DNA from: Cobetia amphilecti
Lineage (GTDB): Bacteria; Pseudomonadota; Gammaproteobacteria; Pseudomonadales; Halomonadaceae
Reading direction: 5' to 3'
NCBI RefSeq assembly: GCF_020217465.1
Contig: NZ_CP084115.1
Span: forward strand, 62,001-126,000
Length of the DNA stretch: 64,000 bases
Shown piece after piece: positions 28,292 through 36,776 of the stretch (the stretch's first letter is position 1; every line of letters begins with the position of its first letter). Both the position numbers and the translations under genes were made by a program. Under the pieces are notes generated by a model that did no database searches, was not told where the DNA came from, and worked only from the letters and a program-made list of their open reading frames with translations.

Positions 28292-29074
28292 ATGGAAGAG
28301 GTTTCTCCCGTCACCATGGGGGTATTGGCAAGCCTTGCGGCGGGCTTGATGACGGCTGTAGGGGCGCTTCCTGTCTTGTTTACCAAAACACCGAATCGTG
28401 GTGTTCGCGATTTAGCGTTGGGGTTCGCCGCTGGTGTCATGCTAGCGGCCTCTTTCTTCTCACTGATCATACCCTCCTTAGAAGCCTCGGAGCTGCGTTA
28501 TGGCGGTAGCGTTGTGCCGGCTGCCATTGCTTGTGCGGCCATTTTGCTAGGGATTGGAATGGTCGCACTACTGAACGAGCTCTTACCTCATGAGCACTTC
28601 GAATAGGGGCGAGAAGGGCCAGAGGCTGCCTCACTACGCCGTATCTGGTTGTTTATTATTGCCATTACGATACACAACCTGCCAGAAGGGCTGGCCGTTG
28701 GCGTGGCCTTTGGCGCAGGGGGAAGCGAAGGAGGCATGCCGCTAGCGATTGGCATTGGACTTCAGAATGCCCCAGAAGGACTGGCCGTAGCAGTATCACT
28801 GCTAAGCGTGGGCTATTCACGTTGGCGGTCATGGACGATTGCCGCCCTTACGGGGCTTGTTGAGCCGTTGGGTGGCTTATTAGGCGCTGGAGTCATCAGC
28901 ATGTCACAAGCGCTACTGCCCTGGGGGTTGGCCTTTGCAGTGGGGGCGATGTTGTATGTGATCAGTCATGAGATTATTCCCGAAACTCATCGTAGCGGGC
29001 ACCAAAAAAAGGCCACGCTGGGCCTCTCCATCGGATTGGTGCTCATGCTGTTTTTGGATGTCTCGCTGGGCTAA
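28292..29074 (+). pseudogene. ZIP-family metal transporter interrupted by an in-frame TAG
   Basis: The two halves lie in the same frame: 28292-28603 encodes TM1-3 (GFAAGVMLAASFFSLIIPSLE), and 28607-29074 encodes the metal-binding helices TM4-5 (AITIHNLPEGLAVGVAFG, GLQNAPEGLAVAVSLLS) to the end. A single TAG at 28604-28606, in the loop HEHFE-stop-GREGPEAA, separates them. All other family features are intact, so this is a recent nonsense change. ZIP proteins import zinc and related metals, so loss could be selected on a metal-efflux island. ATG 28241 is an alternative start. Confidence 0.85.
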
Positions 29075-29102
29075 CCATGGGGCGTGGGGCGTAGCGTTAG
29101 TG

Positions 29103-29561
29103 CTAACCCAAGTCGTGAGCCCCTCCATGCGAGTTTTCAGTGATACAGAGCTGATGATCACTAATGACCTCAATGATTCGACAGCTTTCCACTTTGCCAC
29201 CGGCACACTGCGTGACCATCCGTTGAAGCTCCTCACGCAGTGCGGAGAGTCGTTGAAGGCGAGACTCCACTTGCTTTAGGTGATGCGTGGCGATGGCATC
29301 GACTTCTTGGCAAGGCATATCAGGTTGATCTGACATGGCCAAAAGCTCTCGCACTGACTCCACCGAAAAGCCAAAGTCTCGGGCATGACGAATAAAGGTC
29401 AAACGCCGCACAGCGTCGTCTCCATAGCGGCGCTGTCCTCCGCCGGTTCGGGTCGCATCGCGCAGCAACCCAATACGCTCGTAATAACGAACTGTTTCAG
29501 GTTTGCAATCAGCTCGTCGTGCTAACTCACCAATGCTGATACTTTGGCCGATCATCGACAT
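29103..29561 (-). CDS. MerR-family metal regulator, PbrR/CadR type
   Basis: This is a 152-residue MerR-type activator. The winged helix has ISIGELARRADCKPETVRYYERIGLL, with a cysteine where PbrR has Cys14. The dimerisation helix begins after MPCQEVDAI (Cys79 equivalent), followed by CAGGKVESC and a last cysteine in SDHQLC. This cysteine set fits Pb/Cd/Zn sensors of the PbrR/CadR group. AAGGAG precedes the start at 29561. It is divergent from cadA, and the shared operator lies between them. Confidence 0.9.
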   Translation of the reverse strand: MSMIGQSISIGELARRADCKPETVRYYERIGLLRDATRTGGGQRRYGDDAVRRLTFIRHARDFGFSVESVRELLAMSDQPDMPCQEVDAIATHHLKQVESRLQRLSALREELQRMVTQCAGGKVESCRIIEVISDHQLCITENSHGGAHDLG

Positions 29562-29583
29562 GGTAAAACTCCTTAGGCAGGGC

Positions 29584-29614
29584 TTGAAGCTGTAGTTGCT
29601 ACAAGGTTTACACT
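29584..29614 (+). promoter_or_regulatory. MerR-type promoter/operator of cadA
   Basis: TTGAAG-N19-TACACT, with palindrome CTGTAG-TTG-CTACAAG in the spacer. It is nearly the same as the site before czcD. The over-long spacer is the diagnostic feature. Confidence 0.85.
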
Positions 29615-29647
29615 TCAAAACCATAGCCCATTGGCAGGAGAGGCACC

Positions 29648-31834
29648 ATGAAAACATCGACGCCGACAACAGCGCCTACCGTCTTGACGCTGCGTGTTGA
29701 AGGCATGGACTGCGGCGGTTGTGAGCGCAAGGTTGTGTCGGCGCTAGAGCGGCTGGACGGCATTGAGGAAGTCACAGCAAGCTCGGTCACGGGATCGGTG
29801 AAGATTCACCACCGCGATCAGGGTGGCCCCTCTCAACAGACCATTGAGGGCATCCTGAACGAACTAGGCTATCAAGTGACTTCCCCTGCAGGCCAAACAC
29901 GCGCATCTGATGCTTCATCCCCTTGGTGGCAAACCGCTAAAGGGCGCTTGGTCATTATCACAGGCAATCTGCTGATCGTAGCCTTCGCGCTTCGTTTAGC
30001 ATGGCCTGCGCTGGGTAATGTGCCGTTCATTCTGGCCACGCTGGTCGGCTTAATGCCCATTGCGCAGAGTGCCTGGGGCGCCCTCAAAATGCGCAACCCC
30101 TTTACTATCGAAATGCTGATGTGCATCGCTGCGCTTGGTGCATTGGCTATCGATGCTGCTGCTGAAGCCGCGATGGTCGTATTCTTGTTCGCCGTAGGTG
30201 AGCTACTCGAAGGGGTAGCTGCGTCACGGGCGCGCCGCAGTATCTCAGCCTTGGCAAATTTAACACCCTCAACGGCAAGGCTGATGGACAATGGCCATCT
30301 GCGTGACGTCTCGGCGGAGTCACTTAAACTCGGTCAGCGTGTGCTGGTGCGGCCCGGTGATCGCGTTCCTTGCGATGGACGTATCCTGGTGGGCACGTCC
30401 GACCTTGATGAGTCGCCGGTAAACGGCGAGTCCATCCCCCGTTCGCGCTCGCCTGGTGATGACATTTTTGCTGGCACAGTGAATCTTGATGCCGCCCTGG
30501 AGGTGGAGGTAACACGAGGCGCTGATGACAATACAATCGCACGCGTTATTCGCCTGGTTGAAGAAGCACAAGCCGCCAAGGCACCCATAGCACGCTTTAT
30601 TGATCGTTTTGCGTATTACTATATGCCCGCCGTCGTCTTACTCGCCCTACTGATGGCGATAGTGCCACCGCTGGTATCGACCATGGCATGGTCGGAGTCG
30701 ATTTACCGTGCGTTAGCATTGCTGTTAATCGCATGCCCCTGCGCGTTGGTCATTTCCACCCCAGCCGCCATCGCCGCCGGTCTCTCGGCGGGCGCTCGGC
30801 GCGGCCTACTGATCAAAGGGGGAGCCGTTCTTGAACAGTTAGGTAAGCTTCGCTTGGTGGCATTAGACAAAACGGGCACCCTCACTGCGGGTACCCCAAG
30901 AGTCACAGATGTGGAGTCTTGGATTGCTGAGGAAGACGATAACAGCGTATTGCGGCTCGCCGCCGCAATAGAGCGGGATTCCAGTCACCCTATCGCCACG
31001 GCTATCGTTGAGCATGCTCGACAGTCGGGCATCAACCTCCCCACCGTCACCGGCAGCCGCGCTCTGGCGGGGCGCGGTGTTTCCGGCCAGGTGGAGGGTC
31101 GCGAGCTGAGCTTAATGACGCCTCGCCACCTTCACGAGCAGGTCATCCTTGAGGAAAGTCTCAGTGCTCGGATTGTCGCGTTAGAAGAAGCCGGTAAGAG
31201 CCTCGCTCTCCTCGTCGAAGGCGAGCATTTGTTGGGCTTGATCGCGGTTCGCGATGAGCCACGCGAAGATGCCATTGAAGGCCTAGCGGCGCTATCCCGT
31301 TTAGGCGTACAGGCGGTCATGCTCAGCGGTGATAATGCCCGCACCGTCGCTGCCACGGGGGGGCGCTTAGGCATTGAAGCGTACGGCGAACTAATGCCTG
31401 AAGACAAGGCAGCGTATGTTCGAGACTGGCAAGCGGCAGGCCGTGGCCCCGTCGGTAAAGTAGGCGATGGCATCAACGATGCACCGGCACTCGCGGCAGC
31501 CGATGTCGGTATCGCGATGGGAGGCGGCACGGATGTGGCGTTGGAAACCGCCGATGCAGCCTTGCTCAAGAACCGCGTTACCGGCATCGCTGAGCTGATA
31601 GACCTCTCTCGTGCCACGCTGCGCAATGTGAAAACCAACGTTGTTCTCGCGCTCGGCTTAAAAGCCATTTTCCTGGTCACCACAGCTCTGGGTATTACCG
31701 GCATGTGGATTGCGGTGATGGCCGATACCGGTGCTACCGTCCTGGTGACGTTGAACGCCATGCGACTGCTGGGTTACCGCTTTTCGCCCAGTACCGCAAT
31801 GACAGGCCTGTCACAAGGAAAAGTAACCTCATGA
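29648..31834 (+). CDS. cadA: Heavy-metal translocating P-type ATPase (Cd/Zn/Pb exporter)
   Basis: This 728-residue P1B ATPase has an N-terminal HMA domain with GMDCGGCERKV (GMxCxxC), then eight membrane helices. The metal-site motif is CPC (IACPCALVISTPAAIAAG), the phosphorylation site DKTGTLTAGTP, the nucleotide-binding HP motif SSHPIATAIV, and the hinge VGDGINDAPALAAADVGIAMG. The CPC motif with a single HMA domain fits Zn/Cd/Pb exporters (P1B-2). AGGAGAGG precedes the ATG. The stop overlaps lspA by four bases (ATGA), as in pbrA-pbrC type operons of lead resistance. Confidence 0.95.
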   Translation: MKTSTPTTAPTVLTLRVEGMDCGGCERKVVSALERLDGIEEVTASSVTGSVKIHHRDQGGPSQQTIEGILNELGYQVTSPAGQTRASDASSPWWQTAKGRLVIITGNLLIVAFALRLAWPALGNVPFILATLVGLMPIAQSAWGALKMRNPFTIEMLMCIAALGALAIDAAAEAAMVVFLFAVGELLEGVAASRARRSISALANLTPSTARLMDNGHLRDVSAESLKLGQRVLVRPGDRVPCDGRILVGTSDLDESPVNGESIPRSRSPGDDIFAGTVNLDAALEVEVTRGADDNTIARVIRLVEEAQAAKAPIARFIDRFAYYYMPAVVLLALLMAIVPPLVSTMAWSESIYRALALLLIACPCALVISTPAAIAAGLSAGARRGLLIKGGAVLEQLGKLRLVALDKTGTLTAGTPRVTDVESWIAEEDDNSVLRLAAAIERDSSHPIATAIVEHARQSGINLPTVTGSRALAGRGVSGQVEGRELSLMTPRHLHEQVILEESLSARIVALEEAGKSLALLVEGEHLLGLIAVRDEPREDAIEGLAALSRLGVQAVMLSGDNARTVAATGGRLGIEAYGELMPEDKAAYVRDWQAAGRGPVGKVGDGINDAPALAAADVGIAMGGGTDVALETADAALLKNRVTGIAELIDLSRATLRNVKTNVVLALGLKAIFLVTTALGITGMWIAVMADTGATVLVTLNAMRLLGYRFSPSTAMTGLSQGKVTS

Positions 31835-32334
31835 GAACAGTGCAACACGATAGCCCTTCACGTCGCTGGCCATGGTTCATATTAGCTTGCGTGATGGCTC
31901 TAGCCGATCAACTGGTCAAGGAAATTGTGCATGCCCAGATGTCGTTTGGCCAAGTCATTCCGCTAACGCCGTTTTTTAACTGGGTTTATACCGGGAATAC
32001 AGGAGCCGCTTTCAGCTTTCTCGCAGAAGCAGGGGGGTGGCAGCGCTACCTCTTTCTAGGTTTAGCGTTGGTGGTCGCCATTGTATTGATGGTGCAGCTA
32101 TGCAAACCCCTGCCGCGTTTGGAAGCCTGTGCGTACAGTCTGATTCTTGGCGGCGCGCTCGGTAATACCGTTGATCGCTTAGCGCGAGGGTACGTCGTCG
32201 ACTATCTGGACATTTACTGGGGCGAATGGCATTGGCCCGCCTTTAACATGGCCGATATCGCGCTATTTGCCGGTGTGTTGATGTTCGCGGTGGCGTTATG
32301 GCGTGAAAGTCCTGTTTTTAAGCGCTCTGAGTAA
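31831..32334 (+). CDS. lspA: Signal peptidase II (lipoprotein signal peptidase), plasmid/transposon type
   Basis: This 167-residue, four-helix membrane protease removes signal peptides from prolipoproteins. The two catalytic aspartates are in GNTVDRLARGYVVDYLDIY and FNMADIALFAGV. NTGAAFSFL is the conserved periplasmic loop. It overlaps cadA by ATGA, so it is translationally coupled to the metal pump. PbrC of the Cupriavidus lead operon is also an LspA, so the pairing is known. It is presumably a second copy beside a chromosomal lspA. Confidence 0.93.
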   Translation: MRTVQHDSPSRRWPWFILACVMALADQLVKEIVHAQMSFGQVIPLTPFFNWVYTGNTGAAFSFLAEAGGWQRYLFLGLALVVAIVLMVQLCKPLPRLEACAYSLILGGALGNTVDRLARGYVVDYLDIYWGEWHWPAFNMADIALFAGVLMFAVALWRESPVFKRSE

Positions 32335-32338
32335 CGCT

Positions 32339-33865
32339 ATGGATGTGGTCGATCAAGATAAAGAATATACGCTTTTTGCTGGGCGACTCTCACCAATAAT
32401 CGATTGCGTTGTAGCGCTCGCCGCTGGGGTACTGACCACCTTGAGTGCCGCCCCCTTTTCCCTATGGTGGCTTGGCCCAGTGGCCGTGGCACTGGTCTAT
32501 TGGAAGATACAGTCGCTAACGCCCGTCATGGCCACCCTGCGTGGGTGGTGCTATGGGGTAGGCCTGTTCGGTTCAGGCACGTCGTGGGTCTTCGTTGCTA
32601 TTCACGATTTCAGTGGCACCGGGGCCTTGGTGGCGATGTTCCTCACCACTCTTTTTGTCAGCGTCCTGGCGCTCTTCTTTGCAGTCCCCTTTGGGCTCTA
32701 TCGACGCATCACGGGGCCACGGTTCGCCTTTCTTAGCTTTGCCGGTATGTGGGTGGTGAGCGAATGGCTACGCACCTGGTTGCTCACCGGCTTCCCCTGG
32801 TTATTGTTAGGCACCTCTCAGATAGATTCTCCACTAGCCCCATGGGCACCCGTTGGTGGTGTGTACTTGCTGTCACTTATGACCGCGCTGACAGGTACGT
32901 TAGGGGTAGAGGTACTGCGTCGCCGCTGGAGTTGCCTTGTCCCAATGGCCGCCTTGTGGGTCGTTCCATTCTTATTGCCCGCCCAATGGACAACCCCGGC
33001 TGGCAAGCCCATCCGGGTGGCATTGCTGCAAGGGAATCTTGACCAACGCATTAAGTGGACTGCCCAAGGGCAGCGCGAGGCGGTCAATATCTACACAACA
33101 ATGACACAAGAGCAAGCAAGGGACATCGATCTCATCGTTTGGCCCGAGGCAGCCCTTCCCATGCTTGAGCAGGAAGCACAGCGAATACTGGAGCAAGTAG
33201 CGTCCGACCTGGGGCCTAACACCGCCTTGTTGACCGGCATTTTGCAACGCGACAGTGAAGGGCGCTCTTATAACAGCGTCATAGGGCTAAATGATGTGCA
33301 AGGCGAATACCAAAAAGCGCATTTAGTACCCTTTGGCGAGTATTTGCCATTCCAAAGCCTCCTCGCTGACACCCTTGCTTTTTTCGACTTGCCAACACCC
33401 CGGCTGACCCCTGGTTCAGACGTACAGGCTCCGTTACACGTGGCTGGCACTACCATTGGCACTGCCATCTGTTACGAGATCATTTTCGCCGATCATGTCG
33501 CCCAACAGGCGCGTAATGCCGAGCTGCTATTAACGGTTTCCAACGATACGTGGTTTGGGCGTTCCATTGGCCCACACCAACATCTTCAAATGGCGCGTTT
33601 ACGTGCCTTAGAAAATGGTCGTCACCTACTTCGAGCTACCAGTAATGGCGTGACGGCCATCATCGATTCACAAGGTCACGTCACAGCCCGTGCCCCACAG
33701 TTTGAACAGGCCAGTTTAACTGGCGAGGTGACCCCGATGCAGGGCCTAACTCCTTTCACACGCACCGGTAGTGGCCCCGCTTGGATACTCGCTGCCTTGC
33801 TGACACTGCTCGGGTTACAACTGAACTTATCTCGATCAAAAAACGACGCATTAGATGAAAAATGA
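32339..33865 (+). CDS. lnt: Apolipoprotein N-acyltransferase
   Basis: This 508-residue membrane enzyme adds the third acyl chain to lipoproteins. It has about six to seven N-terminal membrane helices followed by a nitrilase-type domain. The catalytic Glu, Lys and Cys are visible in LIVWPEAALP, KAHLVPFGEYLPF and AICYEIIF. ATG 32339 lies five bases after the lspA stop; GTG 32303 is a longer alternative that overlaps lspA. Together with LspA it gives two of the three lipoprotein-maturation enzymes on the transposon. Confidence 0.92.
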   Translation: MDVVDQDKEYTLFAGRLSPIIDCVVALAAGVLTTLSAAPFSLWWLGPVAVALVYWKIQSLTPVMATLRGWCYGVGLFGSGTSWVFVAIHDFSGTGALVAMFLTTLFVSVLALFFAVPFGLYRRITGPRFAFLSFAGMWVVSEWLRTWLLTGFPWLLLGTSQIDSPLAPWAPVGGVYLLSLMTALTGTLGVEVLRRRWSCLVPMAALWVVPFLLPAQWTTPAGKPIRVALLQGNLDQRIKWTAQGQREAVNIYTTMTQEQARDIDLIVWPEAALPMLEQEAQRILEQVASDLGPNTALLTGILQRDSEGRSYNSVIGLNDVQGEYQKAHLVPFGEYLPFQSLLADTLAFFDLPTPRLTPGSDVQAPLHVAGTTIGTAICYEIIFADHVAQQARNAELLLTVSNDTWFGRSIGPHQHLQMARLRALENGRHLLRATSNGVTAIIDSQGHVTARAPQFEQASLTGEVTPMQGLTPFTRTGSGPAWILAALLTLLGLQLNLSRSKNDALDEK

Positions 33866-33917
33866 ACCTAGCGATACTCCTGGCAAAGAACGCAGTAATA
33901 CTTAAGAGATTCCTCCC

Positions 33918-34979
33918 ATGGCCAATGCAGATCGGCTTCATCGTGAGTGTGGTGGTTTCGTTTCTGGCATGGCCCACTGTCGCCATGGAGACACAACCCG
34001 ACACAACCCGACACAACCCGACACGACCCAGGAGACGGAATGGCCCAAAGGGCATTACCCGCTACCAGAGGAAGGTAATATTATCGGAGAGGCTGACACC
34101 TTTATCGTAAAGGATTACGACGATACCTTGATAGATATTGCCAGGCGTCACAACCTTGGCTATTTGGAGATGATCCGTGCAAACCCAGAGGTTAGCATCT
34201 GGGTTCCAGGGGTGGGCACGGAAGTGACTATTCCGGGACGTTTTATTCTGCCGAATGTGGAGCGTACTGGGATCGTTATCAATATCGCCGAGCTGCGGCT
34301 TTACTACTACCCAGATGTCAAAAACGGTGAGACACCGCGTGTTGAGACCTATCCTATTGGCATTGGTCGCGAAGGGTTTGATACTCCTCTAGGCGTGACC
34401 GAGACCACCATGAACATTAAAAACCCCGCGTGGTACCCGCCTGAGTCGGTAAAACGCGAAGCGGAAGCACGCGGTGAAACCGCGCCCAGCGTTGTGCCAC
34501 CCGGCCCCGATAACCCGCTAGGAGACCATGCCATCATCCTAGGCTTCGATGGCTATTTGATTCACGGCACCAACCAGCCCGATGGCATTGGCATGCGCGC
34601 AAGCCGAGGCTGTATCCGCATGTTACCCAAAGACATCGAATCTATATTTGACCGCATTCCACCCGGCACCCAAGTCAACATCATCAATCAGTCGATCAAG
34701 ATAGGTTGGGAAGGCGGTCAGCCGCTGATTCAAGCCTTTCCGCCGCTTGGAGAAGAAGAGCACAGTATGACCGCACTCACAGAGACCATGACACGCCTAA
34801 ACCAATACAATGTCGATAACGTAAACCTCGATTACGAGCAGCTCAGCGATGTCCTGTCACTCTCTAACGGGCTTATAACCCCCCTACATCCAAATCAGGA
34901 ACAGGAACAGGAACAGGAACCACAGCGCCACAGCCCAGAAGAGAAGTCTATCAAGGCATTTATGAAGACCTGGATCTGA
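33918..34979 (+). CDS. L,D-transpeptidase with LysM-like domain; signal peptide in another frame
   Basis: The main frame encodes a LysM-like domain (ADTFIVKDYDDTLIDIARRH) and a YkuD catalytic domain with HGTNQPDGIGMRASRGCIRM, whose cysteine is the nucleophile. Such ErfK/YbiS-type enzymes make 3-3 wall cross-links or attach Braun lipoprotein. In this frame the N-terminus lacks a signal peptide. A clear one, MQIGFIVSVVVSFLAWPTVA, starts at 33925 in a different frame and runs into four copies of a 10-bp repeat (33991-34030). Gaining one repeat, or losing two, would join them. As written, export is probably off. A (CAGGAA)4 tract near the 3' end gives (QE)n. Confidence 0.82.
   Translation: MANADRLHRECGGFVSGMAHCRHGDTTRHNPTQPDTTQETEWPKGHYPLPEEGNIIGEADTFIVKDYDDTLIDIARRHNLGYLEMIRANPEVSIWVPGVGTEVTIPGRFILPNVERTGIVINIAELRLYYYPDVKNGETPRVETYPIGIGREGFDTPLGVTETTMNIKNPAWYPPESVKREAEARGETAPSVVPPGPDNPLGDHAIILGFDGYLIHGTNQPDGIGMRASRGCIRMLPKDIESIFDRIPPGTQVNIINQSIKIGWEGGQPLIQAFPPLGEEEHSMTALTETMTRLNQYNVDNVNLDYEQLSDVLSLSNGLITPLHPNQEQEQEQEPQRHSPEEKSIKAFMKTWI
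33991..34030 (+). repeat. 10-bp tandem repeat controlling the L,D-transpeptidase frame
   Basis: ACACAACCCG is repeated three times exactly, plus ACACGACCCA. The unit length is not a multiple of three, so copy-number change shifts the reading frame between the signal peptide and the enzyme. Confidence 0.9.
34896..34919 (+). repeat. Hexanucleotide repeat (CAGGAA)4
   Basis: Four copies encode Gln-Glu repeats near the C-terminus of the L,D-transpeptidase. Copy changes here keep the frame. Confidence 0.9.
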
Positions 34980-35163
34980 TGTCATCTCAACGGTCATGAC
35001 ACGCCTTCTGGCACACCGTTGAGCCCTGGCATATAGGTAGAGAGCCATAGCCCCGTCCAAACGGCGGGGCGACATTCGCGCGGAGCCCTCCCCCCACTGT
35101 CACGCTAGTTGGAGTATCAGCGGCTGTTAGACTCTGAACCATATGGGGCGTGATGAGGTTCCG

Positions 35164-35655
35164 ATGAAGTACTCCGACGAGCGCCGGGAGGCCATCCTCA
35201 AGAAGCTGCTCCCGCCGCACAACCGCACGGTGGCAGAAGTGGCCCAGGAAGAAGGCATCTCCGCTGCGACACTGTACAACTGGCGCAAGAAGGCTCGGCA
35301 AGCAGGCCGTTTGCTACCTGACCAGAGCGATGATCCCGAAGGCTGGAGCTCGCAGGACAAGTTCCACGCCGTTCTGGAGACAGCGGCCCTCAGCGAGGCT
35401 GAGCGTGCCGAATACTGCCGGCAGCGTGGCCTCTATCCCGAACAGGTCCAGCGCTGGCGTGCGAGCTGTGAAGGCGCTAACGGCCGAAGCGATGCCGCCA
35501 CCAAGCAGCAGAGTGAGGCACGCAAGGCGGAGCGCCAGGAGAACAAGGAACTCAAGCGCGAGCTCCGCCGCAAGGAGGCCGCGCTGGCGGAAACCGCCGC
35601 ACTACTGACATTGCGAAAAAAGGCCCGAGCGATCTGGGGGGACGAGGACGAATGA
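35164..35655 (+). CDS. IS3-family transposase OrfA
   Basis: This is a 163-residue DNA-binding subunit. An N-terminal helix-turn-helix (VAEVAQEEGISAATLYNWRKKA) is followed by a second HTH-like region (YCRQRGLYPEQVQRWR) and a C-terminal leucine-rich coiled coil. ATG 35164 has GAGG before it; ATG 35143 is an alternative. The stop overlaps the OrfB start (ATGA), so OrfB may be made by re-initiation rather than by frameshifting. Confidence 0.85.
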   Translation: MKYSDERREAILKKLLPPHNRTVAEVAQEEGISAATLYNWRKKARQAGRLLPDQSDDPEGWSSQDKFHAVLETAALSEAERAEYCRQRGLYPEQVQRWRASCEGANGRSDAATKQQSEARKAERQENKELKRELRRKEAALAETAALLTLRKKARAIWGDEDE

Positions 35656-36716
35656 TCAGCACCACAGATCGCCAGGACGCCATACAGCTGATCGATGAGG
35701 GGCGTGCCCAAGGGGCACGCCTGCAGTCGGCATGCGCTGAACTCGGCATCGGCACCAACACGTATCGCCGCTGGGTGCGGGGCGATCAGGATCGCCGGCC
35801 TCAAGCGGTGCGGCCTGTCCCGCGTCATGCCCTATCGCCGGAAGAGCGTCAGCAGGTGCTGGAGATTTGCCATCGTCCTGAGTTCGCCAGCCTGCCGCCT
35901 GGGCAGATCGTGCCGCGGCTGCTGGACGAAGAAGGCCGCTACGTGGCGTCAGAGTCCAGCTACTACCGCATCCTCCGGGAGCATGGTGAGCAGCACCACC
36001 GTGGCCGCGCTCGCGCTCCACGTCCCAAGGGCGACCCCCAGCGACACCGGGTGACACGCCCCAATGCCTGTTGGAGCTGGGACGTGACCTACTTACCGAC
36101 CCAGGTGCGTGGTCAGTTCTACTACCTGTACATGATCGTCGACATCTACAGTCGCAAGATCGTCGATGCCGAGGTCTTCGACCAGGAGTCCATGGCCAAT
36201 AGCAGCGAGGTAATCCAGCGTGCCGTGCTGCGCGAAGGCTGCATCAACCAGCCACTGGTATTATACGCCGATAATGGCTCCGCCATGAAAGGCTCGACGC
36301 TTCAGGCGACGCTGCAGCGGTTAAATATCACTCCGTCGTACAGCCGCCCTCGGGTCTCCAATGACAACGCCTTCTCAGAGTCGCTGTTCAGGACCTGCAA
36401 GTACCGGCCCGACTACCCGATGGACGGATACGAGAACCTGTCAGCGGCGCAGCAGTGGGTGACGCGCTTCGTGCAGTGGTACAACCACGAACACCGCCAC
36501 AGCGCCATACGGTTCGTCACCCCGGGGGAGCGGCATGCCGGCCTGGATAACGAGGTGCTGGCAAGGCGAGACGCCATCTATGCCGAGGCGAAACGGCAAC
36601 ATCCCGGGCGGTGGAGCAGTGCCACCCGCAACTGGACACCGCGCCGGACAGTCTGGCTGAACCCCGACCAGGAAGACCCGCTGGTTCAACAGGATCAGCG
36701 ATTAGAAGCCGCCTGA
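35652..36716 (+). CDS. IS3-family transposase OrfB (DDE integrase core)
   Basis: This 354-residue protein has an N-terminal helix-turn-helix region and an rve-type integrase core. The DDE triad is seen in CWSWDVTYLPTQVRGQFYYL, VLYADNGSAMKGSTL and VSNDNAFSESLFRTCKYR. The C-terminal YNHEHRHSAIRFVTPGERH is typical for IS3-family OrfB. It looks full length, so the IS may still be active. Confidence 0.9.
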   Translation: MISTTDRQDAIQLIDEGRAQGARLQSACAELGIGTNTYRRWVRGDQDRRPQAVRPVPRHALSPEERQQVLEICHRPEFASLPPGQIVPRLLDEEGRYVASESSYYRILREHGEQHHRGRARAPRPKGDPQRHRVTRPNACWSWDVTYLPTQVRGQFYYLYMIVDIYSRKIVDAEVFDQESMANSSEVIQRAVLREGCINQPLVLYADNGSAMKGSTLQATLQRLNITPSYSRPRVSNDNAFSESLFRTCKYRPDYPMDGYENLSAAQQWVTRFVQWYNHEHRHSAIRFVTPGERHAGLDNEVLARRDAIYAEAKRQHPGRWSSATRNWTPRRTVWLNPDQEDPLVQQDQRLEAA

Positions 36717-36776
36717 TTACAGGTTCCAACAAGCTTGACAGACATCGCCTCCAAGTGACTGCGCGCTATCAGTGTC

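Larger units (their letters stand above)
35125..36740 (+). mobile_element. IS3-family insertion sequence
   Basis: The element holds two overlapping transposase genes. Proposed ends are TGTTAGACTCT..GAACC on the left and, on the complement, TGTCAAGCTTGTTGGAACC on the right, which match imperfectly. I found no target duplication of 3-5 bases (left flank ..GCGGC, right flank GACAT..), so the ends may be off or the copy old. It is noticeably GC-richer than the cargo around it. It separates the cargo from the transposition genes. Confidence 0.7.
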
